A stretch of 64,000 nucleotides of DNA from Polaribacter sp. NJDZ03 (GTDB lineage: Bacteria; Bacteroidota; Bacteroidia; Flavobacteriales; Flavobacteriaceae): assembly GCF_019263805.1 (NCBI RefSeq), contig NZ_CP079195.1, positions 809,501 to 873,500 of the forward strand, in the 5' to 3' direction. Every line of letters begins with the position of its first letter. Positions within the stretch are counted from its first letter, which is position 1. A model generated the notes under the pieces. It was not told where the DNA came from. It saw only the letters and a program-made list of their open reading frames with translations, and did not search any database. Position numbers and translations under genes: made by a program. Of the stretch, positions 25,883 to 34,817 are shown in pieces.

Positions 25883-28800
25883 AGCTGAAGCAAGAAAAAT
25901 AATCAATTTAAACCCTTATGATTCTATTGATAATGAAATAGCAGAAAGACAATTTCAGGTTATTTTAAAGGGCTTTAATTGTCTAATTCAAGAAGATTCT
26001 GATATGTTATATATAGCAGATGAAGTTGGATTAGGTAAAACCTATGTTGCTTTGGGTATCGCATCGCTTTTAAGGCATTTTTCGACTTCTGAAAGACGAG
26101 CTGTTTATAAAGATGTGATTTTGGTTCCTAAGAGAAATCTGCAATATAAATGGACAAAAGAAATCAATAATTTTATTAATCATAATTATTTATTGGAATG
26201 TAATATTGTTAAGTCTGTATTAGGAACATCTGTAGGGAATTGTAACGATAGTAATATACATAATAAGTTAGAGGGGTTTAATACTGATTATACGTCTTAC
26301 GAGGTATACAGAAATTCATCATTTAGCATTGCTACATCAGATAATTACGATTGGAAAACAAAGTTAGAAAATGAACTTCCCGAAGATATAAAACCTTATT
26401 TTAATGAAGGGAGAACACTTTATAAAGGTCCTTCTGAAATATATTTGAAGCGACTTTTCGCGTTTTTATTAAATATTTCATTTCCTGAAGTAGATCTATT
26501 AATTGTTGATGAAGCTCATAATTTTAAACATGGAATTGATAGCGGAGTTTCTATTAGAAATCAAGTTGTGTCGAGATTAATGGGCGTTATTATTCCAGAG
26601 GATAATGACTTTATTTTTAATCATTTTCCAGAATTAAAATCTAGAATTACTCAGAAGGTTAAAAAAGTAATCTTTTTATCAGCAACTCCTATCGATAATG
26701 GCTTGTATGAATTAAAGCAGCAATTGGATTGCTTTTTACCAAAACATAAATTTAAAAAAGCCAAAAATGTTAATGAAGAAGTAAAAGCAGCTTTAAACAC
26801 TTTTATGATTAGAGGTCTAATGAAAATTAAATTAGATAAAGATGGTGATGTTAGTCGAAATATGTATAGGCATGAACATAGACGGGGAAATGTAGTTAAA
26901 AAAGAAGACGCAAACCCTCAATATATAGAAGATGATTTAGAGTCTATTATTATTGGATTACTTCAGTTAAAAACATTAAAACATTTTAACGAGTCCAATA
27001 ATAGAAGTTTTGAAATAGGCATGCTTGCAGGTTTTGAAACTTTTAAAACTCAAGAACATGAAGAAAAAGAATTTGAAGATTCAAATCAGAATGCAAATAA
27101 AGCTGCAGATCATAATGTCATAAAACAAGTAGCAGAATCCTATTTTGATACATTTGATAAACATTTACCACACCCAAAACAAGATAATCTTATTCGTGTT
27201 TTAATAGATGGGTTAAAGCATGGACATAAGTCACTGGTTTTTGTAAGGCGTATTGCATCTGTAATTGAATTAGAGCGAAAACTAACATTTGAGGTTGAAA
27301 ACTGGCATTATTCTAAAATAAAAAAATATCTAAAAAGACATAATAGATTAAAACAATTAGACACTTCTTTTAAAGAACGTCATCAAATATTCGATATAGA
27401 AAATGTCCTTAAAGATCTTAGTTATAGAGTTTATGAAAGTTATAAAAAAGACTATCATGAATTAATTGTTGATGATCTAAATGATCCTTTACAGTTGGTT
27501 AATGAATATTTAATCGCTATTTATAATTCGGATGATGAAAATAAAAAAGTAATTCAGTTTAGGGATAATGTAAAGCAACATATTGGCTTAAAGAATATTA
27601 AGTTAAGTTTAAAAGAAATCGCAAAAGAACTAATTGATTCACATCTAGTTGAAAAAAAAGAGAATGATGAATTTGATGAAAATGAAGAATTTTTAGATTT
27701 AAATGAAGATGTTTTTGGGTATTTCTTTTCGTCATATTTTAGTTCTAAACGCTACATAGAGGGGTTTAATTTCAGAAAAAGGGTAGCAACAAAAGACTGG
27801 TATAGATTTAACAATTATTATTTAAAAGATTCAATAAATGATATTGCTTTTGATTCTTCTAAATTAAAAATCATAAAATTCAAGGATAAAGATAGAACAG
27901 AAGCTAAACGTATTGATGTAGTAAATGATAATCTCTTAGATGCATTGATTTTAAAGGATAAAAACAATGTAGCTATAGACTCATATTATAAAAAGAAAAC
28001 ATTTTTTAACTATCTATTTGAAGGGATATTAAAAAATGAATTTGATATTTGGGTTTCAAGTAAATGGAAGTCAACATCAAAAAAAGATGAATTTTTAAAT
28101 GATTTTAATGCTTTAATTGATATCCTGCAAGGTGTTTTTAGAAATGGTTCTGGGTTATTACCTGCATACATTGCAGAATGTTTGGTTAAGGATAATTTTG
28201 AAAAAGAATTAGTACAAATTCTTAAAAATTCTTTTCCTGAAGTACTTTCTGAATTAAAGCAAATTATTAATGATTTTGATAAAATAATGACTACTAATTT
28301 TTCTGATAAAGACAAGATTAAACGAGCACTTTATGGACAACAACCAATAGTAGGGGTTAGTGGATCTCATAAACGAGATGTTAGTAGAGTAGCTACACAA
28401 TTTAGAATGCCTGGTTATCCTTATGTATTAATAACCACTGATATATTAAAAGAAGGAGAGGATTTGCATTTATACTGTAAAGATGTTTATCATTACGGAA
28501 TTGCATGGAATCCTTCAGATATGGAACAACGTACTGGTCGAATTGATAGGATAAATTCAAGTTGCTATTTTGATCTTAAAAGAGATGGTGAAAATAGTTT
28601 TAATAATTCATTACAGGTGTTTTATCCGTATTTAGCTGACACATTAGAAGTAAATCAAGTAGCGAAGGTATTCAATAAAATGAATGATTTTATTGAGACA
28701 TTTTACGATATATCTATAGTAAGCGAGAAAGATACTAAAGTTGCAACAGATGAAATTGTAAAAGAAATACCTAAACAAATAAAAACACTATTATCTTCTA

Positions 28801-29312
28801 CCTATGACTTCGAAAACTTTAAAGGTGTAAGTTCTGAAGATAAATCAGAATTGATTATAAAAAATAGTATAGGGCACAAAAAAGCGGACTTGCTTAAATC
28901 ATTAAATGAGATGTTTCAGTTTATTAAAAGTAGTTTTACTGAATTCAATTCGCCAACAACAGTTAATGAAAGAAGTTTTACGATAAAATCTAATATTAAA
29001 CTTAATGGAAGAAGAGCTCCTTTAAAGATATTGTTAGTGAAAGGAGAATTTTTTGGTTCTTTATTGTATTCTGTGGAGTCTATTATTTGTCGTAGTAATG
29101 ATTTAAGGTCAAGAAGAGAGCGAGAAGAAATTAGGAATTATTTAGATGAGTACAATTTAAATTTTATTGAAGGTAATAGTTTTCTGTTAGTTCAAAGTTT
29201 AATGAGTTTGAATGAGGAACCTCATAAGCAACTAACAATTATAAAAAAAGTAATTAAGTTTGCTGATTCTATTGAAGAAAAATATCTAGGTATCGATCAA
29301 GTTTCATTTTAA
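25869..29312 (+). CDS. SNF2-type DEAD/DEAH helicase of a defence operon
   Basis: 1147 residues. Motif I is DEVGLGKTYVALG (Lys57), motif II is LLIVDEAHNFKHG, motif III is FLSATPIDNG, and motifs V-VI are ITTDILKEGEDLHLY then MEQRTGRIDRI. A large helical insertion (~380-800) splits the two RecA lobes. The family couples ATP hydrolysis to translocation on double-stranded DNA. As the last gene of the run, it is the likely motor for the upstream nucleases. Some 230 bases of gene-free sequence follow. Confidence 0.85.
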   Translation: MILSEAEARKIINLNPYDSIDNEIAERQFQVILKGFNCLIQEDSDMLYIADEVGLGKTYVALGIASLLRHFSTSERRAVYKDVILVPKRNLQYKWTKEINNFINHNYLLECNIVKSVLGTSVGNCNDSNIHNKLEGFNTDYTSYEVYRNSSFSIATSDNYDWKTKLENELPEDIKPYFNEGRTLYKGPSEIYLKRLFAFLLNISFPEVDLLIVDEAHNFKHGIDSGVSIRNQVVSRLMGVIIPEDNDFIFNHFPELKSRITQKVKKVIFLSATPIDNGLYELKQQLDCFLPKHKFKKAKNVNEEVKAALNTFMIRGLMKIKLDKDGDVSRNMYRHEHRRGNVVKKEDANPQYIEDDLESIIIGLLQLKTLKHFNESNNRSFEIGMLAGFETFKTQEHEEKEFEDSNQNANKAADHNVIKQVAESYFDTFDKHLPHPKQDNLIRVLIDGLKHGHKSLVFVRRIASVIELERKLTFEVENWHYSKIKKYLKRHNRLKQLDTSFKERHQIFDIENVLKDLSYRVYESYKKDYHELIVDDLNDPLQLVNEYLIAIYNSDDENKKVIQFRDNVKQHIGLKNIKLSLKEIAKELIDSHLVEKKENDEFDENEEFLDLNEDVFGYFFSSYFSSKRYIEGFNFRKRVATKDWYRFNNYYLKDSINDIAFDSSKLKIIKFKDKDRTEAKRIDVVNDNLLDALILKDKNNVAIDSYYKKKTFFNYLFEGILKNEFDIWVSSKWKSTSKKDEFLNDFNALIDILQGVFRNGSGLLPAYIAECLVKDNFEKELVQILKNSFPEVLSELKQIINDFDKIMTTNFSDKDKIKRALYGQQPIVGVSGSHKRDVSRVATQFRMPGYPYVLITTDILKEGEDLHLYCKDVYHYGIAWNPSDMEQRTGRIDRINSSCYFDLKRDGENSFNNSLQVFYPYLADTLEVNQVAKVFNKMNDFIETFYDISIVSEKDTKVATDEIVKEIPKQIKTLLSSTYDFENFKGVSSEDKSELIIKNSIGHKKADLLKSLNEMFQFIKSSFTEFNSPTTVNERSFTIKSNIKLNGRRAPLKILLVKGEFFGSLLYSVESIICRSNDLRSRREREEIRNYLDEYNLNFIEGNSFLLVQSLMSLNEEPHKQLTIIKKVIKFADSIEEKYLGIDQVSF

Positions 29313-29541
29313 AACTAATGACTCTCATCTCAAAATTAAATAATTTTTATTCAACTATTATTAAGTTTGTTATAAATAAGTAAAAGTAAAATGAGAATGA
29401 TGATTTAACCAATGATATTGCTAAATGAGTATTTAAACTATATGAAAACAATCTAAGCACTCCCCTATTCAAATATCAAAAATAAATTCATCTTCATAAA
29501 ATAGTTATATTTTTATATAAAAGTATAATTATATATGACTT

Positions 29542-30621
29542 ATGAAAACAATTGAATTTACGAGAAAATTATTTTACAATTTAGTTTGGTCAAAATCCAT
29601 ATCTGCAATTTCTAAAAACTATCGTATTTCTACTAGTGATGTAAGGAAAATATGTAAACATTTTAATATCCCTCTACCTCTTAATGGTCATTGGCAAAAA
29701 ATAAAGTATAATAAAGCTATTATTATAATTGATTTACCAGAGAATGAAAAAGTAGTTCAAGAAAAGATTAAACTAGTAAAACGAAACGAAGGTGAAAAAG
29801 ATATTCCGTTTTTAACTTCCCCTTTTAATAAAAGGGTTTTTGAACTAAAAAATAACCTTACGTATAGTTTTAATGTTCCATTAACATTAAAAAACCCCCA
29901 TCCTCTTATTTTAAAAGCAAAAAAAGGATTAGAAGATTTAGATAAATTAACTAAATCTAATTATGAGATTGAAAGAAAAGTGTTTAACGAGATTCTTCCT
30001 ATTCATACAGACCTAAAACTTCGGAATAGAGCACTAAGGATAATGAATGTAATTGTTTCATATATATACAAACAAAACCATTCTATAGTTTTTGAATATG
30101 GTAATTGCTGTGTTGAAATGTTTGGTCAAAAAACAGAATTTTATTTACGTCAAAAATATAATCGTATTCGTACCACAGACGAAAAAGGTTGGAGTAATCA
30201 AAGCTTTATAAAAACAAGTAACTTAGAATTTAGAGCTGGACCATCCTTCAATCATAAAAGCTGGATTGATAAAGAAAATAAAAAACTTGAAGAGTATATT
30301 CCTAACATAATTGCCTGGATAGAGCAGGATTGTAAATATTGGCACGATCTAAGGAAGAAACAGGCAGAACAAGAACGGATTAATGAAATTGAACGTTTAA
30401 AAGAAGAAGAAAGACTGTTGCTTATAAAAAAAGAAGAAGTACGAATTCAAAATTTAATTATTCATAGTGAAAAATGGAAGAAAGCTACTATTTTAAGAAA
30501 TTATATTAATGCAGCCATTGAAAAAGATAAATCAAATAATACATTTGATGAGCAGAAAAAAGCTTGGGTAAAATGGGCTACCGACATTGCAAACTCTATT
30601 GATCCTTTAACCTCTAATTAA
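29542..30621 (+). CDS. HTH protein of unknown function with coiled-coil C-terminus
   Basis: 359 residues. The N-terminus (LFYNLVWSKSISAISKNYRI then DVRKICKHFNIPLPLNGHW) matches a widespread pattern of the form VW..P...A...GIS...L.K.C....IP.P..GYW, a putative HTH found in accessory regions. The centre has no motif I know. Residues ~270-330 are a charged coiled coil. It stands alone, with gene-free DNA on both sides, and is followed by a degenerate copy of the dispersed repeat that also follows the Fic genes. Confidence 0.6.
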   Translation: MKTIEFTRKLFYNLVWSKSISAISKNYRISTSDVRKICKHFNIPLPLNGHWQKIKYNKAIIIIDLPENEKVVQEKIKLVKRNEGEKDIPFLTSPFNKRVFELKNNLTYSFNVPLTLKNPHPLILKAKKGLEDLDKLTKSNYEIERKVFNEILPIHTDLKLRNRALRIMNVIVSYIYKQNHSIVFEYGNCCVEMFGQKTEFYLRQKYNRIRTTDEKGWSNQSFIKTSNLEFRAGPSFNHKSWIDKENKKLEEYIPNIIAWIEQDCKYWHDLRKKQAEQERINEIERLKEEERLLLIKKEEVRIQNLIIHSEKWKKATILRNYINAAIEKDKSNNTFDEQKKAWVKWATDIANSIDPLTSN

Positions 30622-30695
30622 TTTTATTACTTATAAAAACCTTTATTTAATTTAACAGAAAAAACATATTATGAATAAACACTTCAAAAATATTT

Positions 30696-30812
30696 GTACT
30701 TTTATCCACTAAACAACAGCTAAAAGATAAATAAAGTGTACAGCTATAGTACACCAAAACTGCTACAAACCCAATAGGATATAGGAATATTACATATTGT
30801 ATTGGGAAGTAA
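30696..30812 (+). repeat. Dispersed ~117-bp repeat, copy 1 (degenerate)
   Basis: The right half (GGAATATTACATATTGTATT then GGGAAGTAA) is nearly identical to the ends of the copies at 52201 and 54268. The left half aligns weakly and has lost the leading hairpin. Confidence 0.6.
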
Positions 30813-30932
30813 ATCATTGATTAAAAACTACTTAAATACTTATTAAAAGTTAATTTTAAAATTATAAAATCCACCTGAATATAATATATAAACCATTCAG
30901 AATATCTTTATTTTTATACTGTTTTTTAAGTT

Positions 30933-30966
30933 AATAATCAACTGATTTTGAAAACGGAAAAACTAC
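30933..30966 (+). repeat. 34-bp direct repeat, copy 2
   Basis: Identical over 34 bases to 2291-2324 and in the same orientation. In both places it is followed by sequence related to the 3' end of the S24 repressor gene. Confidence 0.85.
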
Positions 30967-31069
30967 TCGATTTTTTTTTGTCCATAATAACTTGGTGTTC
31001 ATTCTCACTGAACACTAATAAATAATCTAAAGTTTTATAAAAATATAGTTTTATATTAAGATAGAAATA

Positions 31070-31200
31070 TCTTTAAAACCTTTAACTCCACTCCTAACCT
31101 ATTAAATATTTTTATAATAATACACAACGTTTTAGGTCTTTTAGTATCAATGTAATTCAGTCTACAAAAATGAGTTTGCTAATGATCCTAGAAATTCTTA
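31070..31200. pseudogene. Decayed, internally deleted S24-dinB-dnaE cassette
   Basis: 31073-31127 aligns to the S24 gene end (2485-2535); the minus strand still reads LGVELKVLK for the original LGVELEALK. From ~31128 the sequence aligns to the end of dnaE (7408-7478), with shared runs such as GTAATTCAGTCTA and AAAATGAGT. About 4.9 kb between these points is missing. This is the residue of a second copy of the cassette. Confidence 0.75.
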
Positions 31201-31307
31201 ATCTCTGATATTTTATATTCCATATCGGAATATGGAATATGGAATATTCAACTTAAAATAATATCTTCTTAGAATATAAGTTTGTTGTTCAAACTCTTAT
31301 ATATTTC

Positions 31308-31352
31308 TATAAATATAGTTTTATACAATTATGGTTTTCCGTAATTATATAT
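31308..31352. repeat. 45-bp repeat, copy 3, upstream of hsdM
   Basis: This matches 7503-7547 at 41 of 45 positions; the centre reads GGTTTTCC instead of GGAAATCC. It lies about 85 bases before the hsdM start and may form part of the operon leader. Confidence 0.7.
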
Positions 31353-31436
31353 GAACCGATTTTACTACTTTAGATGCTCTCAAAAAAATTGTATTCCTAA
31401 TGATGTATATAGCATGATAAGGAAAAATCCATATAT

Positions 31437-33806
31437 ATGAATAAATCATCACACAATAAATTAGTATCCTTTATTTGGTCTATAGCAGACGATTGTCTTA
31501 GAGATGTTTACGTACGAGGAAAATATAGAGACGTTATTTTACCAATGATTGTTTTACGAAGATTAGATGCCCTTTTAGAACCTACAAAAGACGAAGTTTT
31601 AGAAGAAGTTGTTTTTCAAAAAGAGGAATTAAAATTCACTGAATTCGATGAAAAAGGATTAACAGAAGCTTCTGGTTACGTTTTTTACAATACCAGCAAA
31701 TGGACACTTCAAAAAATAAAAGATACAGCCACCAATAGCTCACAAATTTTACAAGGTAATTTTGAAGATTATCTAAATGGATTCAGTCCGAATGTAAAAG
31801 AAATTATTGGCAAGTTTAAATTACGCAGTCAAGTAGCGCACATGGCGAGTAAAGATGTGTTGTTAGACGTATTAGAAAAATTTACATCGTCACACATCAA
31901 CCTAACTCCTTTTGAGAAATTAGACCCAGATGGTAGAAAACTACCTGCGCTTTCTAACTTAGGAATGGGTTATGTGTTTGAAGAACTGATTCGTAAATTT
32001 AACGAAGAAAATAACGAAGAAGCAGGAGAACATTTTACGCCTCGTGAAGTAATCGATTTAATGACACACATTATCTTCGATCCCATTAAAGATAATTTAC
32101 CACCTGTAATGACCATTTACGATCCTGCTTGTGGTTCTGGCGGAATGTTAACCGAATCTCAAAACTTTATCAAAGATGAAGCAGGAGAAATAAAAGCAAC
32201 AGGTGATGTATATCTTTTCGGAAAAGAAATAAACGACGAAACCTACGCCATTTGTAAGTCTGATATGATGATTAAAGGGAATGATCCCGAAAACATTAAA
32301 GTAGGTTCTACCCTATCTACAGATCAATTTGCAGGAAGAAGCTTCGATTTTATGCTCTCGAATCCGCCGTATGGAAAATCATGGGCAAGTGAGCAGAAAT
32401 ATATCAAAGATGGTAAAGATGTTATTGATCCTCGTTTTAAAATTCAAAACACCAACTATTTTGGAGTTTTAGAAGATGTAGATGCCATTCCAAGGTCTTC
32501 AGACGGACAATTATTATTCCTTATGGAAATGGTTTCTAAAATGAAATCTTTAGACCAAAGTACATCAGGAACACGCATTGCTTCGGTACATAACGGAAGT
32601 AGCTTATTTACAGGAGATGCAGGCGGAGGCGAAAGCAACATCCGAAGACATATTATAGAGAATGATTGGTTAGAAGCCATTGTGCAACTGCCAAACAACT
32701 TGTTTTACAATACAGGAATTACAACTTATATCTGGATTTTAAGCAACAATAAAACCGCTAACCGAAAAGGAAAAGTACAATTAATTGATGCAGGACAGTT
32801 GTATAGAAAATTGCGTAAAAACTTAGGAAACAAGAATTGTGAATTCTCACCAAAACATATTACCGAAATTGTAAAAACCTATACAAATTTAAGTGTTACC
32901 GAACGTGAAAGCGATACTTCGACAGGCTCAGCACAAGCAAGTATAGCAGCACAAGTATTCGATAATACAGATTTTGGGTATTACAAAGCAACTATAGAAA
33001 GACCAAAACGTTTAAAAGCACAATTTTCAAAAGAACGTATAGAAAAACTTCGTTTTGACAAGGCTTTAAAAGAGCCCATGGAATATGCGTATAAAACATA
33101 CGGAGATAGCATCTATACAAATACAAAAGAATACCAAGTTCCTTTATTAGTTTGGTGCGAAAAAAATGAACTCAATTTATCTGCTGCCAACAAAAACAAA
33201 TTAACCAATATAAAAACGTGGCAAAAACATTTGAATCTGGTACAAGCAGGTACTAAACTTTTAAAAGCCATTGGCAGTAAAGAACACAGTAATTTTAATG
33301 ATTTTGAAAAATTAGTAAGTGCCGCAATTAAGGAACAAAAGCTAAACGTTTCTGCTTCCGATAAAAAAGCCATTTTAAACGCCGTAAGTTGGTACGATGC
33401 CACAGCAGATAAAGTAATTAAAAAAGTAGAAAAACTATCTGGTGATAAATTAACCAAACTTTTAGCACATTTAGATTGCAAAGAAGCTGATTTAGCGGAC
33501 TTTGGCTATTCCGCAACTAATAAAAAAGGCGAATACATTGTCTACGAAACCGAAAGTGACTTACGAGACACCGAAAACGTTCCTCTAAAAGACAACATTC
33601 ACAGTTACTTTTTACGTGAAGTACAACCACATGTATCAGAATCTTGGATAAACCTTGATGCTACCAAAATTGGGTATGAAATTAGTTTTAACAAATACTT
33701 TTACAAGCACACACCTTTACGAAATATAGAAGACGTTACTAAAGATATTTTAGATTTAGAAACCAAAAGTGATGGTTTAATTGCCGAAATTTTAAACTTG
33801 GTATAA
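31437..33806 (+). CDS. hsdM: Type I restriction-modification methylase subunit HsdM
   Basis: 789 residues. An N-terminal HsdM helical domain precedes the N6-adenine methylase core with motif I DPACGSGGML (from Asp229) and motif IV NPPYG (Asn309). SAM-dependent adenine methylation at the site chosen by HsdS is the family role. An in-frame segment near residues 493-500 (TSTGSAQA) is encoded by a dispersed flavobacterial repeat, so it is a recent insertion that leaves the frame intact. It is longer than typical HsdM (~500), with a ~200-residue helical C-terminal extension. It leads the operon hsdM-rhuM-hsdS-(sacsin/DUF3883)-hsdR. Confidence 0.92.
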   Translation: MNKSSHNKLVSFIWSIADDCLRDVYVRGKYRDVILPMIVLRRLDALLEPTKDEVLEEVVFQKEELKFTEFDEKGLTEASGYVFYNTSKWTLQKIKDTATNSSQILQGNFEDYLNGFSPNVKEIIGKFKLRSQVAHMASKDVLLDVLEKFTSSHINLTPFEKLDPDGRKLPALSNLGMGYVFEELIRKFNEENNEEAGEHFTPREVIDLMTHIIFDPIKDNLPPVMTIYDPACGSGGMLTESQNFIKDEAGEIKATGDVYLFGKEINDETYAICKSDMMIKGNDPENIKVGSTLSTDQFAGRSFDFMLSNPPYGKSWASEQKYIKDGKDVIDPRFKIQNTNYFGVLEDVDAIPRSSDGQLLFLMEMVSKMKSLDQSTSGTRIASVHNGSSLFTGDAGGGESNIRRHIIENDWLEAIVQLPNNLFYNTGITTYIWILSNNKTANRKGKVQLIDAGQLYRKLRKNLGNKNCEFSPKHITEIVKTYTNLSVTERESDTSTGSAQASIAAQVFDNTDFGYYKATIERPKRLKAQFSKERIEKLRFDKALKEPMEYAYKTYGDSIYTNTKEYQVPLLVWCEKNELNLSAANKNKLTNIKTWQKHLNLVQAGTKLLKAIGSKEHSNFNDFEKLVSAAIKEQKLNVSASDKKAILNAVSWYDATADKVIKKVEKLSGDKLTKLLAHLDCKEADLADFGYSATNKKGEYIVYETESDLRDTENVPLKDNIHSYFLREVQPHVSESWINLDATKIGYEISFNKYFYKHTPLRNIEDVTKDILDLETKSDGLIAEILNLV
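32916..32937. repeat. In-frame dispersed repeat inside hsdM
   Basis: CTTCGACAGGCTCAGCACAAG belongs to the TCGAC...GCTCA repeat family that is scattered widely in Flavobacteriaceae genomes. It is read as TSTGSAQ without breaking the gene. Confidence 0.55.
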
Positions 33807-33808
33807 CA

Positions 33809-34816
33809 ATGGATTCAGAAATTATTATATACCAAACCGAAGACGGACAAACAAAAATACAAACGCGATTAGAAAACGAAACTGTTTGGATTACTCAAGC
33901 ACAAATGGCAACGTTATTTGGAAAAGGGCGTTCTACGATTACGGAACATATTGGGAATATTTTTAAAGAGGGTGAATTAGATAAAACAGTGGTGAGTCGG
34001 AAAATCCGACATACCACGCAACATGGTGCCATTGTTGGAAAAACACAAGAAACAGAGAGTACATTTTACAACTTAGATGTTATTATTTCTGTAGGGTATC
34101 GAGTTAAAAGCATACAAGGAACCAAGTTTAGACAATGGGCAACCGCACGTTTGCGAGAGTACATTGTAAAAGGTTTTACTATGAACGACGACTTGCTTAA
34201 AGAAGCAGGTAGTGGTAATTATTTTGAAGAACTTTTAGCACGTATTCGTGATATACGCTCTTCCGAAAAAGTATTCTGGCGTAAAGTATTAGACATCTAT
34301 GCTACCAGTGTAGATTATGACCCTAATGCCGATACGTCTCAACTATTTTTTAAAACCATACAAAATAAAATGCATTGGGCAGCACATGGGCAAACCGCTG
34401 CCGAAGTGGTGTATAGCCGAATAGATGCAGCAAAACCTTTTTTAGGTTTAACCACCTTTAAAGGCGGAAAACCGACCAAACAAGAAGTAGGTATTGCTAA
34501 AAACTATTTAAATGAGGACGAGTTAAACGTACTCAACCGAATGGTAACTGCCTATTTAGAAATAGCAGAACTGCAAGCACTAAACCGCAAACCCATGACC
34601 ATGAAAGATTGGTTGCAACGTGCAGACGATTTTTTAAGTTTAACAGGAAACGATATTTTAACACACGCGGGAACCGTTAGCCACAAACAAGCGCTTGAAA
34701 GAGCAAACGAAACGTATTTAGACTATAAAGAGCAAACCAAAAACGAGTTGTCTAAAGCAGAAAACGATTTTATTAAACATTTAGAACAAACCCAAAAACA
34801 GCTAAAAAAGAAATAA
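33809..34816 (+). CDS. rhuM: RhuM-family protein in the restriction operon
   Basis: 335 residues matching RhuM: WITQAQMATLFGKGRSTITEHI (HTH-like), the central FYNLDVIISVGYRVKS and GTKFRQWATARLREYIVKG, then a helical C-terminus. RhuM proteins are encoded inside many type I restriction operons between hsdM and hsdS. Their biochemical role is not known; the HTH suggests DNA binding. It begins two bases after hsdM and ends one base before hsdS. Confidence 0.88.
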   Translation: MDSEIIIYQTEDGQTKIQTRLENETVWITQAQMATLFGKGRSTITEHIGNIFKEGELDKTVVSRKIRHTTQHGAIVGKTQETESTFYNLDVIISVGYRVKSIQGTKFRQWATARLREYIVKGFTMNDDLLKEAGSGNYFEELLARIRDIRSSEKVFWRKVLDIYATSVDYDPNADTSQLFFKTIQNKMHWAAHGQTAAEVVYSRIDAAKPFLGLTTFKGGKPTKQEVGIAKNYLNEDELNVLNRMVTAYLEIAELQALNRKPMTMKDWLQRADDFLSLTGNDILTHAGTVSHKQALERANETYLDYKEQTKNELSKAENDFIKHLEQTQKQLKKK

Positions 34817-34817
34817 G

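Larger units (their letters stand above)
30622..31436. other. 815-base gene-free scar with repeats and gene ghosts
   Basis: It holds, in order: a degenerate copy of the dispersed repeat (~30696-30812), the second 34-bp repeat (30933-30966), a hairpin GTGTTCA/TGAACAC (30995-31015), a ghost of the S24 gene end (~31070-31127), a ghost of the dnaE end (31128-31200) and the 45-bp repeat (31308-31352). No intact gene is present. Confidence 0.75.

Noticed and set aside
22732..29312. DISARM system
   Set aside because: PLD and helicase genes are present, but no DrmB-like DUF1998 protein or dedicated methylase is in the same run.
2101..31430. CRISPR array in the repeat-rich intergenic stretches
   Set aside because: The repeats are degenerate A+T-rich units without regular spacers, and no cas gene is present.
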